A stretch of 64,000 bases of DNA, taken from contig NZ_LNFY01000010.1 of assembly GCF_011057685.1 (NCBI RefSeq), positions 248,001 through 312,000 of the forward strand, read 5' to 3'. The notes under the pieces were generated by a model. The model had not been told where the DNA came from, searched no databases, and worked only from the letters and a program-made list of their open reading frames with translations. Origin of the DNA: Thermotoga sp. Ku-13t. Lineage in GTDB: Bacteria; Thermotogota; Thermotogae; Thermotogales; DSM-5069. The stretch's first letter is position 1. Each line of letters starts with the position of its first letter. The position numbers were made by a program, and so were the translations under genes. This document shows, one piece after another, positions 48,577 through 59,035 of the stretch.

Positions 48577-49114
48577 CTTTTTTCATCCTCTCCTGCAACG
48601 ACTTCAGACAGCCACAGTAGTTCTGCCTGTACAGTCCAAGCTCCCTGCTCAACTGAACGCTCCTGAGGAAACCGTTTCTTTTCTTGAAATCACTCGGCAT
48701 GTACAGGATGCCAAGTTGCTTGGCTATTTTGTTGCCGAGGGAATTTATCAGCTTGGCGTCTTTCCTAGGGCTCGTCGTCAGAGTTGTAGCGAAAGTTTCG
48801 AAGCCTTTATCTCGCGCAAACTGGGCTGTGACGATCAAGCGGTGTCTTATACACTCTTCGCACCTTCTTGACTTTTCACCGAGATGGAGAAAATCAGCAA
48901 TGGATCTGAACCAATCTTCTTTGCCTTTCTTTACCACGACGAGTTTCAGATCCCACGATTCACACAGTTTCACAACGGCCTGAAGGCGTCTTTCGTACTC
49001 TTCTTCGGGCTCGATGTTCGGGTTGTAAAAGAACAGGACGGGCTCGATGCCCGTTTCTCTCAAACGTTCTACCGCCACGGTCGCATCGGGAGCACAGCAC
49101 ACGTGAAGCAGCAT
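48554..49114 (-). CDS. queH: Epoxyqueuosine reductase QueH
   Basis: 186 residues. Iron-sulfur enzyme that reduces epoxyqueuosine to queuosine in tRNA, replacing QueG. LLHVCCAPDATVAVERL with the paired cysteines, YNPNIEPEEEYERR, CEECIRHRLIVTAQFARDKGFETFATTLTTSPRKD, and the C-terminal YRQNYCGCLKSL cysteines for the metal cluster. Starts one base into the dtd stop. QueA, which makes the substrate, is at 24671-25663. Confidence 0.95.
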   Translation of the reverse strand: MLLHVCCAPDATVAVERLRETGIEPVLFFYNPNIEPEEEYERRLQAVVKLCESWDLKLVVVKKGKEDWFRSIADFLHLGEKSRRCEECIRHRLIVTAQFARDKGFETFATTLTTSPRKDAKLINSLGNKIAKQLGILYMPSDFKKRNGFLRSVQLSRELGLYRQNYCGCLKSLQERMKKDALRHSQ

Positions 49115-49563
49115 CAGAATCTCCTTTCACTGTCGAGGAGGATGGTGACCGGTCCATCGTTGATCGATTCGACTTCCATGTGTGCGCCGAACACACCTTT
49201 TTCAATTTTTCTCAACTGCTGCCTCATTTTTTCTATGAAAAGCTCGTACAGCTTTTCTCCAACTTCAGCGGGTGCCGCTTCATCGAAAGAAGGGCGCCTC
49301 CCGCGTCTGCAGTCACCGTACAACGTGAACTGCGATATAACGAGCAACTCACCGTCGACCTGCAGCAAACTCAGGTTCATCTTGCCGTTTTCGTCTTCAA
49401 AAATTCTCAGATTCGCGATTTTTTCACACATCCAGTCCACATCCTTTTCCGTGTCGTTCTTGCCCACACCCAGATAAACCAGCAATCCTCTATCGATGCA
49501 TCCCACCAGTTTCCCATCCACCGTTACGCTCGCTCTGTGGACCCTCTGGACGACTGCTCTCAA
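49114..49563 (-). CDS. dtd: D-aminoacyl-tRNA deacylase
   Basis: 149 residues. Removes D-amino acids from t[24 protein letters not shown] at the start, [41 protein letters not shown] with the active-site S-Q-F-T-L, and the cross-subunit GxPVT-type [11 protein letters not shown]. Next to rel as in many bacteria, 4-base overlap. Confidence 0.96.
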   Translation of the reverse strand: MRAVVQRVHRASVTVDGKLVGCIDRGLLVYLGVGKNDTEKDVDWMCEKIANLRIFEDENGKMNLSLLQVDGELLVISQFTLYGDCRRGRRPSFDEAAPAEVGEKLYELFIEKMRQQLRKIEKGVFGAHMEVESINDGPVTILLDSERRF

Positions 49564-51698
49564 GCGCTCTTCCCCCTTTCGACACGCACGACCGCAGGGT
49601 TGTTTTCCAGAACCTTCCTGGCTTCTTCAAGTTGCTTTGCATCACTCACCATCACGGTCAGGGAAGCGATCGAGTAGTTCCACCTCGTTGAAACCAGCTC
49701 GGCTCTGACCACGCTCGCACCTTTGTTTTCGAGTGATTGAACCAGTTTGCCGATCTCAGTCTTGTCTCTGAACTCCACTCTGAGATTGGTCTGGTAGCGT
49801 TCCTCGGTCTTTCCATTCCAGCGGGCATTGAACACCTTTTCTGGATCCACGTTTTGTATGTTCCTGCAGTTCGATGTGTGAATCGTGATGCCTCTTCTGC
49901 TCACCACGCCCACGATTTCGTCTCCAGGGACCGGACCGCAACATTTGGCAAGATGAATTTCTATGTTCTTCAGACCATCGATTTCGACGCCTGCACTGGC
50001 GCTCAGTTTGTGTTTGGAACGCTTTGAGACTCTCTGCTCATCTGTTGCCAGAGGGCTGAGGATCTTCACGAGTTCTTTTGGACCTATGGTACCTTCACCG
50101 ATCCTGCTGAAGAACTCTGTTTCGTCTATTCCCTGTGACTGAAGGTATTTTTTCACCTCCGGTGTCTTCATGATTTCTTCGATGGGCTTTGAGAACTGCT
50201 TGCTCACTTTTCTCAGGACGTCCTTGCCTCTCTCGATCAGCTCGTTCTGGAGTTGTTCTCTGAAGAATTTTCTGATCTTGGCTTTCGTGCGTGGTGATCG
50301 GGCGTATTTCAACCAGTCAAGGCTGGGCCTGCCCGACTTGTTCACGATGATCTCAACGATGTCACCGTTTCTGAGTTCGTAATCTATCGGAACGATGCGA
50401 CCGTTCACTTTCGCTCCGGCAAACCTGTGTCCGATTTCCGTGTGCACGGCGTAAGCGAAATCGATCGGTGTCGCACCGCGTGGCAGGTGCTTGACTTCAC
50501 CTTTCGGAGTGAACACGAACACTTCGTCGATTTCGAGTTCCTTTTTGAGCTCTTCCAGCCCTGCGAGGTTCTTCGTGAGCTCTTTCTTCCACTCGAGCAG
50601 TTGTGTGACCCATTTCTGCATGGTCTTAACGTTGATGCCTTCCTTGTATATCCAGTGAGCTATGAGACCGTACTCGGCTTCTGCGTGCATCTCCCAGTCC
50701 CTTATCTGCACTTCCAGAGGTTCTCCGTAGCCAGTTATCACCGTCGTATGCAGCGATCTGTAACCGTTCGATTTGGGCGCTGCTATGTAATCTTTGAACC
50801 TTCCAGGAAGTGGCTTCCAGAGGTTGTGCACGATACCGAGAACACTGTAGCATGTGACCACATCCTTCACGATCGCCCTGATTCCGAACAAATCGTAGAT
50901 CTCGTCGAATTCCTTGCCCTTCTGGCTCAGCTTCTGCCAGATACTGTAGTAGTGCTTGAATCTACCTTCAACGTGGGCTTCGATACCGTTTTGCTGTAGA
51001 GCTTCTCTGAGCGTTTGCACGTACTCGTTTATTCTCTGCTCTCTCTCTTTCTTCTTCTCCGCGACGAGCATCTTGATCCTGTTGTACTCGTTTCTGTTGA
51101 GCGTTTTGAACGCGAGATCTTCGAGTTCCCATTTGATCGTGTATATACCGAGCTTATGGGCTATGGGGGCATAGATCTCGAGCGTTTCTTTTGCCTTGTA
51201 GATCTTCTTATGTTCGTCTTTGACGAAATCTATCGTTCTCATGTTGTGGAGCCTGTCCGCGAGTTTCACCACTATAACTCTTATGTCCTCGGCCATCGCG
51301 AAGAACATCTTTTGAATCGTCTCGAGTTTTAAAATCGAGTCTGCCGAATCTACAGGCGCGTTGATTCTGCTGACCTTCGTGACGCCGTCCACAATTCGTG
51401 CAATCTGTTTGCCAAACATTTGCTCTATATCTTCCAGCTTGACTCGTCCCTGACTGTCTTCGACCGCATCGTGCAGCATCGCTGCTATCAACGTTTCGAT
51501 GTCCACGTTCATGGCTGCGAGGATCTTGCACACCTCGACGGGGTGGTTCACGAAAGGCTCTCCAGATTCTCTGAACATTCCCTCATGCGCGAACAGGGCC
51601 AGCTTGTACGCGTTGGCCAGCTTCTTCTTATCTTCGTCGGAAAAATTTCTCGCCGAAAGCTTCAGTATTTCTGAAACGATCCTGATCGCCTCATCCAT
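49560..51698 (-). CDS. Bifunctional (p)ppGpp synthetase/hydrolase Rel
   Basis: 712 residues. HD hydrolase domain at about 30-180 ([28 protein letters not shown]), synthetase domain at about 240-350 ([31 protein letters not shown]), TGS at about 390-455 ([42 protein letters not shown]), and a C-terminal ACT domain. Both active sites look intact. Starts inside the mnmG end (8-base overlap). Confidence 0.95.
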   Translation of the reverse strand: MDEAIRIVSEILKLSARNFSDEDKKKLANAYKLALFAHEGMFRESGEPFVNHPVEVCKILAAMNVDIETLIAAMLHDAVEDSQGRVKLEDIEQMFGKQIARIVDGVTKVSRINAPVDSADSILKLETIQKMFFAMAEDIRVIVVKLADRLHNMRTIDFVKDEHKKIYKAKETLEIYAPIAHKLGIYTIKWELEDLAFKTLNRNEYNRIKMLVAEKKKEREQRINEYVQTLREALQQNGIEAHVEGRFKHYYSIWQKLSQKGKEFDEIYDLFGIRAIVKDVVTCYSVLGIVHNLWKPLPGRFKDYIAAPKSNGYRSLHTTVITGYGEPLEVQIRDWEMHAEAEYGLIAHWIYKEGINVKTMQKWVTQLLEWKKELTKNLAGLEELKKELEIDEVFVFTPKGEVKHLPRGATPIDFAYAVHTEIGHRFAGAKVNGRIVPIDYELRNGDIVEIIVNKSGRPSLDWLKYARSPRTKAKIRKFFREQLQNELIERGKDVLRKVSKQFSKPIEEIMKTPEVKKYLQSQGIDETEFFSRIGEGTIGPKELVKILSPLATDEQRVSKRSKHKLSASAGVEIDGLKNIEIHLAKCCGPVPGDEIVGVVSRRGITIHTSNCRNIQNVDPEKVFNARWNGKTEERYQTNLRVEFRDKTEIGKLVQSLENKGASVVRAELVSTRWNYSIASLTVMVSDAKQLEEARKVLENNPAVVRVERGKSA

Positions 51699-53583
51699 CC
51701 TCTTCGCTTCCCACTTTCCGTTCCTTGTTCCTCAAGCAGTTGATGAGTGCGGCTATGTCCGAAGGCGTCACACCCGGTATCCTGCTCGCCTGCAGTACAG
51801 TCTTGGGCCTCTCCCGCGTCAGCTTCTCGCGCGCTTCGTAAGAGAGGTTGATCACTCTGGAGTAATCAAGGTCTTCGGGAATTTTTATCTCATCGAGGTC
51901 TCTCAGCATCTGCACTTCCTGGATCATCTTCTCGATGTAATCTTCGTATTTCGCCGATAGCTCAACTTGTTCGATCAGCTCTTTGTCTTCCATCGGAGAA
52001 GGATCCAGAGGTTTTATGTGCTCGTAGCTGACGTTTTGTCTTTTCATCAGGTTGAACAGCGATGTGGGCTGACGCAGCGGTTGTGTTCCAGTTCGGACGA
52101 GCAAATCGTTCACTCGATCCGTTGGGGTGACGATGATCTGCTTCAATCTTTTGACTTGTTCCTCGATGTTTTGTTTCAATCTTACCACCTTTTCGTAGAA
52201 CCATTTCGGCACTAAGCCGACCCGGTATCCTTTCTCGACCAGTCTCAGATGGGCGTTGTCGTGCCGCAGCAACAGTCTGAATTCGGCCCTCGACGTCAGC
52301 AGTCTGTACGGCTCATCGACTCCCCTTGTTACCAGATCGTCTATCATGACGCCTATGTACGCTTCAGACCTATCTATGTAGATCGGTTCTTCGCCCCTGA
52401 GTTTCTGAACGGCGTTCATACCTGCGACTATTCCCTGGCCTGCGGCTTCTTCGTAACCGCTGGTGCCGTTGATCTGACCCGCGAAGAACAGACCTTCAAC
52501 GATCTTGCTCTCCAGCGTGTGGTAAAGCTGAGTTGGATCTATGTAATCGTATTCGATGGCGTAAGCAGGTCTAACGATGTGCGCGTTTTCAAGACCTTCG
52601 ATGGTTCTGATCATCTCGATCTGTACTTCGTAAGGCAGGCTCGTGCTCAGCCCGTTCAAATAATACTCATCGGTGTCTCTGCCTTCAGGTTCCACGAAGA
52701 TCTGGTGAGACGTCTTTTCGGGGAATTTCACCACCTTGTCTTCTATCGAAGGACAGTACCTTGGACCTTTTCCAGAGATGAGTTTGATCTCGCCGTACAG
52801 CGGTGAGAAGGCGAGGTTAGCCTGAATGATCTTCTTTGTCCTCTCGTTTGTGTAGGTCAGCCAGCAAGGATAATCCTTCGGAAGGATCTTCGGATCACTG
52901 AAGTAAGAGAAGGAGAGCGGCTCATCCGCGGTGTCCTGACGCTTCATCTTCGTGAAATCTATCGTTTTACCGAGAACGCGTGCAGGCGTGCCGGTTTTGA
53001 ACCTTCCCATTTTGAAACCGAGTCTCATCAAAGCTTCGGACAGGCCCTTGGCTGGAAAGTCACCCAACCTTCCGGCTTCGAAGGTTTGCCGACCTATGAA
53101 GATCTTCCCGTTGAGGAAAGTTCCCGTGGTTATGATCGCGACACGCGTTTCGTAGATGGTTCCAAGCTTGTCAACAACCGCCCTGATGCGACCGTTTTCA
53201 ACGATGAGGTCGCACACTTCCGCCTGTCTTAAAAACAAATTCTTCGTCTGCTCGAGTGCTCGTTTCATCGTCTGGCTGTACGCAACTTTGTCTATCTGCG
53301 CGCGCAGCGCCCTCACCGAGGCTCCCTTGCTCGTGTTGAGCATTCTCACGTTTATCATCGTCTTGTCCGTCGTCTTTGCCATCTCTCCGCCGAGGGCGTC
53401 CACTTCGCGAACGACAATACCTTTCGCGGGGCCACCGATGGCAGGGTTGCAGGAGGCCCACGCGACCCTATCGAGGTTGGATGTTATGAGGAGGGTTTTG
53501 AAACCACTCCTGGCCGTCGCGAGCGCCGCTTCCACTCCCGCGTGACCCGCTCCCACGACGACCACGTCGTACGATTCTCTCAC
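51691..53583 (-). CDS. mnmG: tRNA uridine-5-carboxymethylaminomethyl modification enzyme MnmG (GidA)
   Basis: 630 residues from GTG 53583, preceded by GAGGTGA; a longer open frame to 53979 has no ribosome site and runs through the divergent surE gene. FAD enzyme working with MnmE on U34 of t[21 protein letters not shown] at the start, [77 protein letters not shown]. mnmE is not in the window. Confidence 0.96.
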   Translation of the reverse strand: MRESYDVVVVGAGHAGVEAALATARSGFKTLLITSNLDRVAWASCNPAIGGPAKGIVVREVDALGGEMAKTTDKTMINVRMLNTSKGASVRALRAQIDKVAYSQTMKRALEQTKNLFLRQAEVCDLIVENGRIRAVVDKLGTIYETRVAIITTGTFLNGKIFIGRQTFEAGRLGDFPAKGLSEALMRLGFKMGRFKTGTPARVLGKTIDFTKMKRQDTADEPLSFSYFSDPKILPKDYPCWLTYTNERTKKIIQANLAFSPLYGEIKLISGKGPRYCPSIEDKVVKFPEKTSHQIFVEPEGRDTDEYYLNGLSTSLPYEVQIEMIRTIEGLENAHIVRPAYAIEYDYIDPTQLYHTLESKIVEGLFFAGQINGTSGYEEAAGQGIVAGMNAVQKLRGEEPIYIDRSEAYIGVMIDDLVTRGVDEPYRLLTSRAEFRLLLRHDNAHLRLVEKGYRVGLVPKWFYEKVVRLKQNIEEQVKRLKQIIVTPTDRVNDLLVRTGTQPLRQPTSLFNLMKRQNVSYEHIKPLDPSPMEDKELIEQVELSAKYEDYIEKMIQEVQMLRDLDEIKIPEDLDYSRVINLSYEAREKLTRERPKTVLQASRIPGVTPSDIAALINCLRNKERKVGSEEDG

Positions 53584-53664
53584 GTTCTCACCTCGAATTT
53601 GTTCGATATTCAATTTTAACACGCTCTCGCACCGATTTCCGAAACAGGTTTGCAACGATAATAG

Positions 53665-53673
53665 TGGTAGAAT
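53665..53673 (+). promoter_or_regulatory. Extended -10 for the surE run
   Basis: TGG-TAGAAT (TAGAAT at 53668-53673) lies 25 bases before the chosen surE start; no -35 is clear. It resembles the extended -10 elements at 37294 and 37655. Confidence 0.4.
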
Positions 53674-53698
53674 CTTGTCACGGCGAGAGGTGATGAGC

Positions 53699-54511
53699 TT
53701 GCGCATCCTGCTCACCAACGACGACGGCGTGACGTCCGTCGGCCTTCTGACACTCGCGGAGGTTCTCTCCAGGAAACACGAGGTCCTCGTTGTGGCGCCG
53801 GAGTCTGAACAGAGTGCCACGGGCCACGCTATAACGGTGAGGATGCCGATCTGGGTGAAGCGCGTGAAAGTCTTCGAACACATACCGGTGTACGCGACGA
53901 CAGGCACTCCTGCGGACTGCGTCAAGCTCGGAGTGGAAGTGATAGGTGAGAAGAACATAGACCTCGTTGTCAGTGGCATAAACGTCGGCTACAATCTCGG
54001 AACGGACATCGTCTATTCTGGCACCGTATCCGGTGCGATAGAAGGAGCACTGCTCGGGATAGCCTCATTGGCTCTGTCCGCACCGGCAAACGAAGATTTC
54101 GATTACAAAAGGGCTGCGGAGTTCGCCATGGAATTCATTGAGGAATTCGACTTTTCATTGCTCGAGAGGTTCACCGCGTTGAATTTGAACTTCCCCGCGG
54201 GAGAGATAAAGGGATGGAAAGTGGCCAGACAAAGCGCGAGGAGGTACGCGGACAGGTTCGAGGCGCGCGTGGACCCAATGGGGAACACGTACTACTGGAT
54301 GTACGGTGACGTCATAGAAGACGATGAAAGGCCCGATTGTGATTACGTTGTCGTGAGGGATGGTTACGTTGCCGTTACCCCTATCACGGTCTTCATGACG
54401 CACGAGCGTTTGCTCGAGAGGTTGAAGGAGGTGAATGAGCGTGAGAAGGATAAGGTTGCTGGGAGATCCGGTGCTCAGAAAGAAGGCCAAGGAAGTTTCT
54501 CAGATAGATGA
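53699..54511 (+). CDS. surE: 5'/3'-nucleotidase SurE
   Basis: 270 residues from TTG 53699, 7 bases after AGAGGTGATGAGC's AGAGG core and giving the family start (M)[15 protein letters not shown] codons just upstream overlap the ribosome site. Metal-dependent phosphatase of nucleoside monophosphates: [66 protein letters not shown]. The last 25 residues or so have no match to the family's usual end and are read from the def gene in another frame (71-base overlap). Confidence 0.94.
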   Translation: MRILLTNDDGVTSVGLLTLAEVLSRKHEVLVVAPESEQSATGHAITVRMPIWVKRVKVFEHIPVYATTGTPADCVKLGVEVIGEKNIDLVVSGINVGYNLGTDIVYSGTVSGAIEGALLGIASLALSAPANEDFDYKRAAEFAMEFIEEFDFSLLERFTALNLNFPAGEIKGWKVARQSARRYADRFEARVDPMGNTYYWMYGDVIEDDERPDCDYVVVRDGYVAVTPITVFMTHERLLERLKEVNEREKDKVAGRSGAQKEGQGSFSDR

Positions 54512-54938
54512 GTACATTCTGAGTCTCATCAAGGACATGTTTGAAGCCATGTACGCAGAAGACGGGGTTGGCCTGGCCGCTCCACAGGTTGGGGTATCTC
54601 TCAGGATCATAGTGATGGACGATGGAAAACCGAGGGCCATGATAAATCCGCAGATCATCTACAGGAGTGAAGAGAAGATAATCGGTGAGGAAGGTTGCTT
54701 AAGCATTCCTGAAGTTTTCGAGAACGTGGAGCGCAGCAAGGAAGTGATCGTCAAATACAAGGATGAGAACGGCACCGAACACGAGGAAAAGTTCATCGAC
54801 TACAGCGCTCGGATTGTTCAGCACGAATATGACCATCTCGATGGAATACTGTTCATAGATCTCATACCGGCTGAAAGAAGGGCGGCGATCCGAGGAAAAT
54901 TGCTCGAGATCGTCAAACGTTCGGTTCATCATAGGTGA
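54441..54938 (+). CDS. def: Peptide deformylase
   Basis: 165 residues from GTG 54441, 9 bases after GGAGG; ATG 54435 in the same frame is nearer and also possible, but the GTG gives the usual family length before the first conserved Gly-Asp-Pro. Removes the formyl group from new proteins. Motifs GVGLAAPQVG, EGCLSIP and QHEYDHLDG hold the metal ligands Cys and two His. Overlaps surE and is followed by fmt, which makes the formyl-Met-tRNA. Confidence 0.96.
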   Translation: MRRIRLLGDPVLRKKAKEVSQIDEYILSLIKDMFEAMYAEDGVGLAAPQVGVSLRIIVMDDGKPRAMINPQIIYRSEEKIIGEEGCLSIPEVFENVERSKEVIVKYKDENGTEHEEKFIDYSARIVQHEYDHLDGILFIDLIPAERRAAIRGKLLEIVKRSVHHR

Positions 54939-54943
54939 GCTCG

Positions 54944-55843
54944 ATGAGGATCCTCTTTCTTGGAACACCACATTTCGCCGCGAAGCATCTCGAAGCTTTG
55001 CTGAAAAACGGTTTGGAAGTTGTGGCTGTCGTGACGCAGCCTGACAAGCCGTGTGGTCGGGGTTTGAAACCAGCTCCGAGTCCTGTAAAAGTGCTCGCAC
55101 AATCGGCAAACATACCCATTTACGAACAGCTCAAACAGGTTCCGTTCGACACACTGAAAATAGATGTCTGCGTCGTTGTGGCTTACGGGAAGCTGATCCT
55201 GAAGAAATACCTTGACATGTTGCCGTTCTACAACGTTCATCCATCACTCTTACCCAGATACAGAGGTGCTGCACCCATACAGCGCGCCATAGAAAATGGA
55301 GAGAAAATCACGGGCGTGACGATCTTCAAAGTGACCGAGCAGCTCGATGCAGGTCCCATCGCAATGCAGGAGCGTGTCGAGATAGGAGACTTCGAAACGT
55401 TCGACGAGGTGGAAGCGAAACTTTTGAACCTTGGTTGCAGAATGTTGGTCGAATTTCTGCAAGATCCTTTCTCGTATCCACTCGTACCGCAGGATGAATC
55501 TCTGGCGAGTTACGCACCGAAGATTGAAGAAAAAGATCTGTTTGTGGATTTCACCCAGCCTGCCAGTAAGGTTAAGGACAAAATAAGGGCTTACGACTCG
55601 AAACCTGGCGCGAGGGCGTTTTTGAACGGTTGCTGTGTTAAGATCTTTGGGGCCAAGGCTCTCGAGCCTGGTTCAGAAGAAGCGGGAAAGATCGTCCGCG
55701 TAGACAAAAATGGGGCCCTCGTGGCGACTCCTGCAGGTTTTGTAGTCGTTTCATACATCCAGTTTCCTGGAAAAAGGAAAATGACGTTCTTTGAAGCTCT
55801 CAACGGTAGGTTACTGAAGGTGAACGATAAATTCAACACCTGA
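54944..55843 (+). CDS. fmt: Methionyl-tRNA formyltransferase
   Basis: 299 residues from ATG 54944, 5 bases after the AGGTGA that includes the def stop; GTG 54935 lies upstream of that. FLGTPHFAAKHLEALL start, TQPDKPCGRG, NVHPSLLPRYRGAAPIQRAIENGE with the catalytic site, and the C-terminal OB-like domain. The stop is 3 bases before the P1 helix of RNase P RNA. Confidence 0.96.
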   Translation: MRILFLGTPHFAAKHLEALLKNGLEVVAVVTQPDKPCGRGLKPAPSPVKVLAQSANIPIYEQLKQVPFDTLKIDVCVVVAYGKLILKKYLDMLPFYNVHPSLLPRYRGAAPIQRAIENGEKITGVTIFKVTEQLDAGPIAMQERVEIGDFETFDEVEAKLLNLGCRMLVEFLQDPFSYPLVPQDESLASYAPKIEEKDLFVDFTQPASKVKDKIRAYDSKPGARAFLNGCCVKIFGAKALEPGSEEAGKIVRVDKNGALVATPAGFVVVSYIQFPGKRKMTFFEALNGRLLKVNDKFNT

Positions 55844-55846
55844 AGA

Positions 55847-56177
55847 CACGGAGAGGGACGGGTGGCCGCGGGTTCAACACCCGAGGAAAGTCCGGACTCC
55901 ACAGGGCAGGGTGCTGGGTAATACCCAGGAGGAGCGATCCTCGGAAAGGGCCACAGAAACTTCAAACCGCCCGAAGAGGGCAAGGGTGAAAAGGTGAGGT
56001 AAGAGCTCACCAGTGCTGGGGTAACCCAGCAGCTCGGTAACCCCCACCTGGAGCAAGGCCGAACAGGGGTGGGTGGCCCGCCCATAACCCCGGGTAGGCC
56101 GCTTGAGGAGGGCGGAAACGCTCTCCCCAGATAGATGGCCACCCTCGACAGAATCCGGCTTACAGTCCCTCTCCGTG
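55847..56177 (+). ncRNA. rnpB: RNase P RNA (type A)
   Basis: 331 bases. The ends pair perfectly: a 13-bp P1 helix from 55847-55859 and 56165-56177. Universal landmarks follow: GAGGAAAGTCCGGACTCC (CRI) near 55900, ACAGAAA near 55955, the AGGGTGAAA and GGTAAGAGCTCACC region near 55983-56010, and AGATAGATGGCC with GACAGAATCCGGCTTA near the 3' end. Catalytic RNA that matures tRNA 5' ends. It sits inside a gene run between fmt (3 bases before) and truA, with no clear promoter of its own and no terminator. Confidence 0.97.
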
Positions 56178-56205
56178 ATTTTGATTCCTGGAGGTGGTGT
56201 CGGTC

Positions 56206-56940
56206 TTGAAGAGGTTCATGGCGGTGGTGTCTTACGATGGTACGAACTTCTTCGGCTTTCAAACACAACCCAGCGTCAGAACGGTTCAGGGCGTGATCGA
56301 GGCTGCCCTGGAAAGGATCTTCAAAACTAAAACCACGGTCTTGGTTTCTGGAAGGACTGACACGGGGGTACACGCGATAGGTCAGGTGATAGTCTTTGAC
56401 AGCCCGATCGACATAGATGAGACGAGTATGAAAAACGCGTTGAACGCGAACCTGCCGGACGACGTCTACGTGAGGAAAGTGATCGAGGTCGATAAGGATT
56501 TCCATCCACGTTTCGAAGCGAAGAGACGAATATACCATTACTTGATCTACAACGCGACCGAACCTAACCTGTTCATGAGGAACTACGCCTGGTGGTTTCC
56601 GTACAAACTCGATGTGAAAAAGATGCGCGAGGCTGCGAGGTATCTCGAAGGGGAACACGACTTCAGGAGTTTCGTGAAAACGGAAGACAACGAGAGCACC
56701 GTGAGGACCATATACAGGATCAGAATACTTCGTCTGAGGAACAACCTCATTTTGATCCGTGTCGAGGGCCGTTCCTTCGCACGCAGGATGGTTAGAAACA
56801 TAGTGGGTGCTCTCGTGAAGGTGGGGACGGGACAATGGGAACCGGAGAAACTGAAAGAAATCCTCGAAGCGAAAGACAGATCGCTCGCACCTGCTACCGC
56901 GCCTGCACATGGTTTGTACTTCTACTCTGTGGAATTCTGA
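56206..56940 (+). CDS. truA: tRNA pseudouridine(38-40) synthase TruA
   Basis: 244 residues from TTG 56206, with GGAGGTGG 8 bases upstream, giving the normal (M)[18 protein letters not shown] start; GTG 56194 and 56197 overlap the ribosome site. The catalytic Asp is in [18 protein letters not shown]-terminal [18 protein letters not shown] is typical. The end overlaps the next gene by 106 bases. Confidence 0.95.
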   Translation: MKRFMAVVSYDGTNFFGFQTQPSVRTVQGVIEAALERIFKTKTTVLVSGRTDTGVHAIGQVIVFDSPIDIDETSMKNALNANLPDDVYVRKVIEVDKDFHPRFEAKRRIYHYLIYNATEPNLFMRNYAWWFPYKLDVKKMREAARYLEGEHDFRSFVKTEDNESTVRTIYRIRILRLRNNLILIRVEGRSFARRMVRNIVGALVKVGTGQWEPEKLKEILEAKDRSLAPATAPAHGLYFYSVEF

Positions 56941-58253
56941 TCGCGTTCGAAGTTGACAAAATCAACCTGTTCGGTACTCAACTCTATGTCGTGCAGGAAA
57001 GAGGCATTCTCTATTACGTCGGTGAGACTCCTCCCGCGACCGATGACATGCTTCTGGTGGAAAAGTGGATGTGTCTTCCAACCGTTAGCCTGCTGTACGA
57101 TGGTCCCAGTGAGATGGAACGTGTCGTCAAAAAATGTTTGAACGAAGCGGGTGTCCTTGTGGGCATCGGCGATCTTCTCTATGTGAAGCTGAGAAAACAA
57201 TCCGGTCTTTGTTACATCAGGTTGATGTACAGAGACGTGGAATGGGATAACTCCGACTCGCTCTGGAAAGAAGAAGAATTCGAGAACAACCTGTGCGAAA
57301 AGCTGAAGGAGCTGTTCTCCCCGTATGTGCCCGAACGGCCGAAAGAGGGTTATTCAGTCCTGTGGGCTGGTCGAATCATCGTTGAAAAGCGAGAAAACCA
57401 AACTGTTCCGGTGAAGATTGAAATTCCTGAAAGAATCGTGTCGCTCACTGTGAACGGTGAAAAGAAGCTCGTTCCAGAAGGTTTTTACAATCTCTACGGT
57501 AAGATCGTGTACGTGGACGAAGACATCTCTCTCTCGAACACCGCGTTCTTTGAGGGGGCCCAGATGGTTTTCAAAACTTCGGACGGTTACGTCATTTACA
57601 GAGATGGAACGCTGCTCTTTTCAAACGGCAGGAAGATCGCTTTTGAAGAACCATTCGATGTTATAAACGATTCTCCGATTCCCTGGCGTGTCAACGTTAA
57701 GGCGGAGGGTTCCAGTTTCGCTACAACGGTGCTGGGACGATTCGAGAAGACGCTCGTGCTCTCGTGTGGAATGATATGCCCAATGGATTTTTCGTGGTTC
57801 CTGCGTGTGAGTGGTCCCATCATCGAATGGGCCCAAAGTGAGCAGAGATTTTACGTGCTCGACATCGCAGGCTACGTCAGAGCCATCGACTTGAAAACCC
57901 GGCGCACGCTCTGGGAAAGGCTGGTCCCAGGTGCGTGGGGTATAGCGGTCCACGACAATGAGATCTACGTCGGTTCGGGAGAAAAGCTTTTGAGATTAAA
58001 CGAGCGAGGAGAGCTTGTGGAGGAGAGAAGTTGCAAAGATTTCGGGGTTTCTTCAAGGGGTATAATTGCTTTGACGGAAACCGATGGCGTGTTCGTCAGG
58101 GGACATGGCGTGAGCGTGCTGCTCAAAGGTTCCACCGCTACGGTTTACGCCGACCAAACTTTCGAGTTCGATGGCATCAAGAGCGTTCGTCTGTTCGACT
58201 GGGGCGCAGTGCTCATTGGTGAATCTGGATGCTGGGTGGTAGAAAAACGTTGA
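56835..58253 (+). CDS. Unknown membrane-anchored protein with a possible beta-propeller part
   Basis: 472 residues. The first 22 residues are hydrophilic and read from the truA end in another frame; then comes one membrane helix (about 25-40, [14 protein letters not shown]). The external part has no known family, but residues about 350-450 resemble PQQ/WD-type propeller blades ([57 protein letters not shown]). ATG 56835 has AAGGTGGGG upstream, and there is no other ATG, GTG or TTG before the membrane helix, so the long overlap seems real. Confidence 0.75.
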   Translation: MGTGETERNPRSERQIARTCYRACTWFVLLLCGILIAFEVDKINLFGTQLYVVQERGILYYVGETPPATDDMLLVEKWMCLPTVSLLYDGPSEMERVVKKCLNEAGVLVGIGDLLYVKLRKQSGLCYIRLMYRDVEWDNSDSLWKEEEFENNLCEKLKELFSPYVPERPKEGYSVLWAGRIIVEKRENQTVPVKIEIPERIVSLTVNGEKKLVPEGFYNLYGKIVYVDEDISLSNTAFFEGAQMVFKTSDGYVIYRDGTLLFSNGRKIAFEEPFDVINDSPIPWRVNVKAEGSSFATTVLGRFEKTLVLSCGMICPMDFSWFLRVSGPIIEWAQSEQRFYVLDIAGYVRAIDLKTRRTLWERLVPGAWGIAVHDNEIYVGSGEKLLRLNERGELVEERSCKDFGVSSRGIIALTETDGVFVRGHGVSVLLKGSTATVYADQTFEFDGIKSVRLFDWGAVLIGESGCWVVEKR

Positions 58254-59035
58254 GGCTGGACACACTGTTGCTGAAAAAGGGTCTTGCGAGGACTCGTTCG
58301 CAAGCAGCCGATCTGATCAGACTCGGCAGGGTTCTTGTCAACGGTTCGGTGTGCACGAAGCCTGGAAAGTTCTTCGACGAAGGTGCCGAGGTTTTGATCC
58401 TTCAGGAACGGTTCTTCGTGGGTAGGGGTGGCGAAAAACTTGAAGAAGCGTGGAAGGCTTTCAACGTGGATTTCTCAAACAAGACGGTTTGTGACATTGG
58501 AGCCTCGACGGGTGGCTTCACACATTTTGCCCTGACAAAGGGTGCGGCTAAAGTTTATGCCGTGGACGTTGGAGAAAACCAGTTGCACGAATCTTTGAGA
58601 AAAGACCCGCGGGTCGTCGTTATAGAGAAGTTCAACGCGCGTTATTTGACGGAGGAAGTCCTCGGAGAGAAGGTCGATATCGTTCTCTGCGATGTTTCTT
58701 TCATCTCGCTCAAGCTGATACTGCCGGCCATCGACAGGATCCTCAAACAAGACGGTGAAGCTTTAGTACTGGTGAAGCCACAGTTCGAGGTTGGTAGGAA
58801 CGTGAAGCAGACCGAATCAACCCACGTCCAGGCCTTAATGGACGTGATTCGCTGTGCCGAGCTGAACGGTTTGTATCCTGCTGGTCTGATCGACTGCAAG
58901 GTACGGGGAGGAAAAGGGCAGATAGAGTATTTCCTTCACTTGAAGAGGGTCAGTAAGAACGAATTCGATATTGAAACAGTCTCAAAGATTGTGGGGAAAG
59001 TCTGGAACGAATCGCAGGGCAGGGGTAAAGCATGA
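58250..59035 (+). CDS. TlyA-family rRNA methyltransferase
   Basis: 261 residues from TTG 58250 (TTGA overlap, giving the (M)[11 protein letters not shown] start usual in the family). S4 domain at 1-60, then an FtsJ-like methyltransferase domain: VCDIGASTGGFTHFALTKGAAKVYAVDVG, LCDVSFISLKLILPAI, LVKPQFEVG. TlyA methylates ribose 2'-OH positions in 16S and 23S rRNA (for example C1409/C1920); the older name is hemolysin. Confidence 0.93.
   Translation: MRLDTLLLKKGLARTRSQAADLIRLGRVLVNGSVCTKPGKFFDEGAEVLILQERFFVGRGGEKLEEAWKAFNVDFSNKTVCDIGASTGGFTHFALTKGAAKVYAVDVGENQLHESLRKDPRVVVIEKFNARYLTEEVLGEKVDIVLCDVSFISLKLILPAIDRILKQDGEALVLVKPQFEVGRNVKQTESTHVQALMDVIRCAELNGLYPAGLIDCKVRGGKGQIEYFLHLKRVSKNEFDIETVSKIVGKVWNESQGRGKA

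Noticed and set aside
53584-53979. N-terminal extension of MnmG by 132 residues
   Set aside because: No ribosome site, unlike any MnmG, and it would run through surE on the other strand; GTG 53583 with GAGGTGA fits the family length of about 630.
55591-56910. Minus-strand frame of 439 codons across fmt, RNase P RNA and truA
   Set aside because: It runs antisense through a structured RNA gene and two known genes; no protein features.
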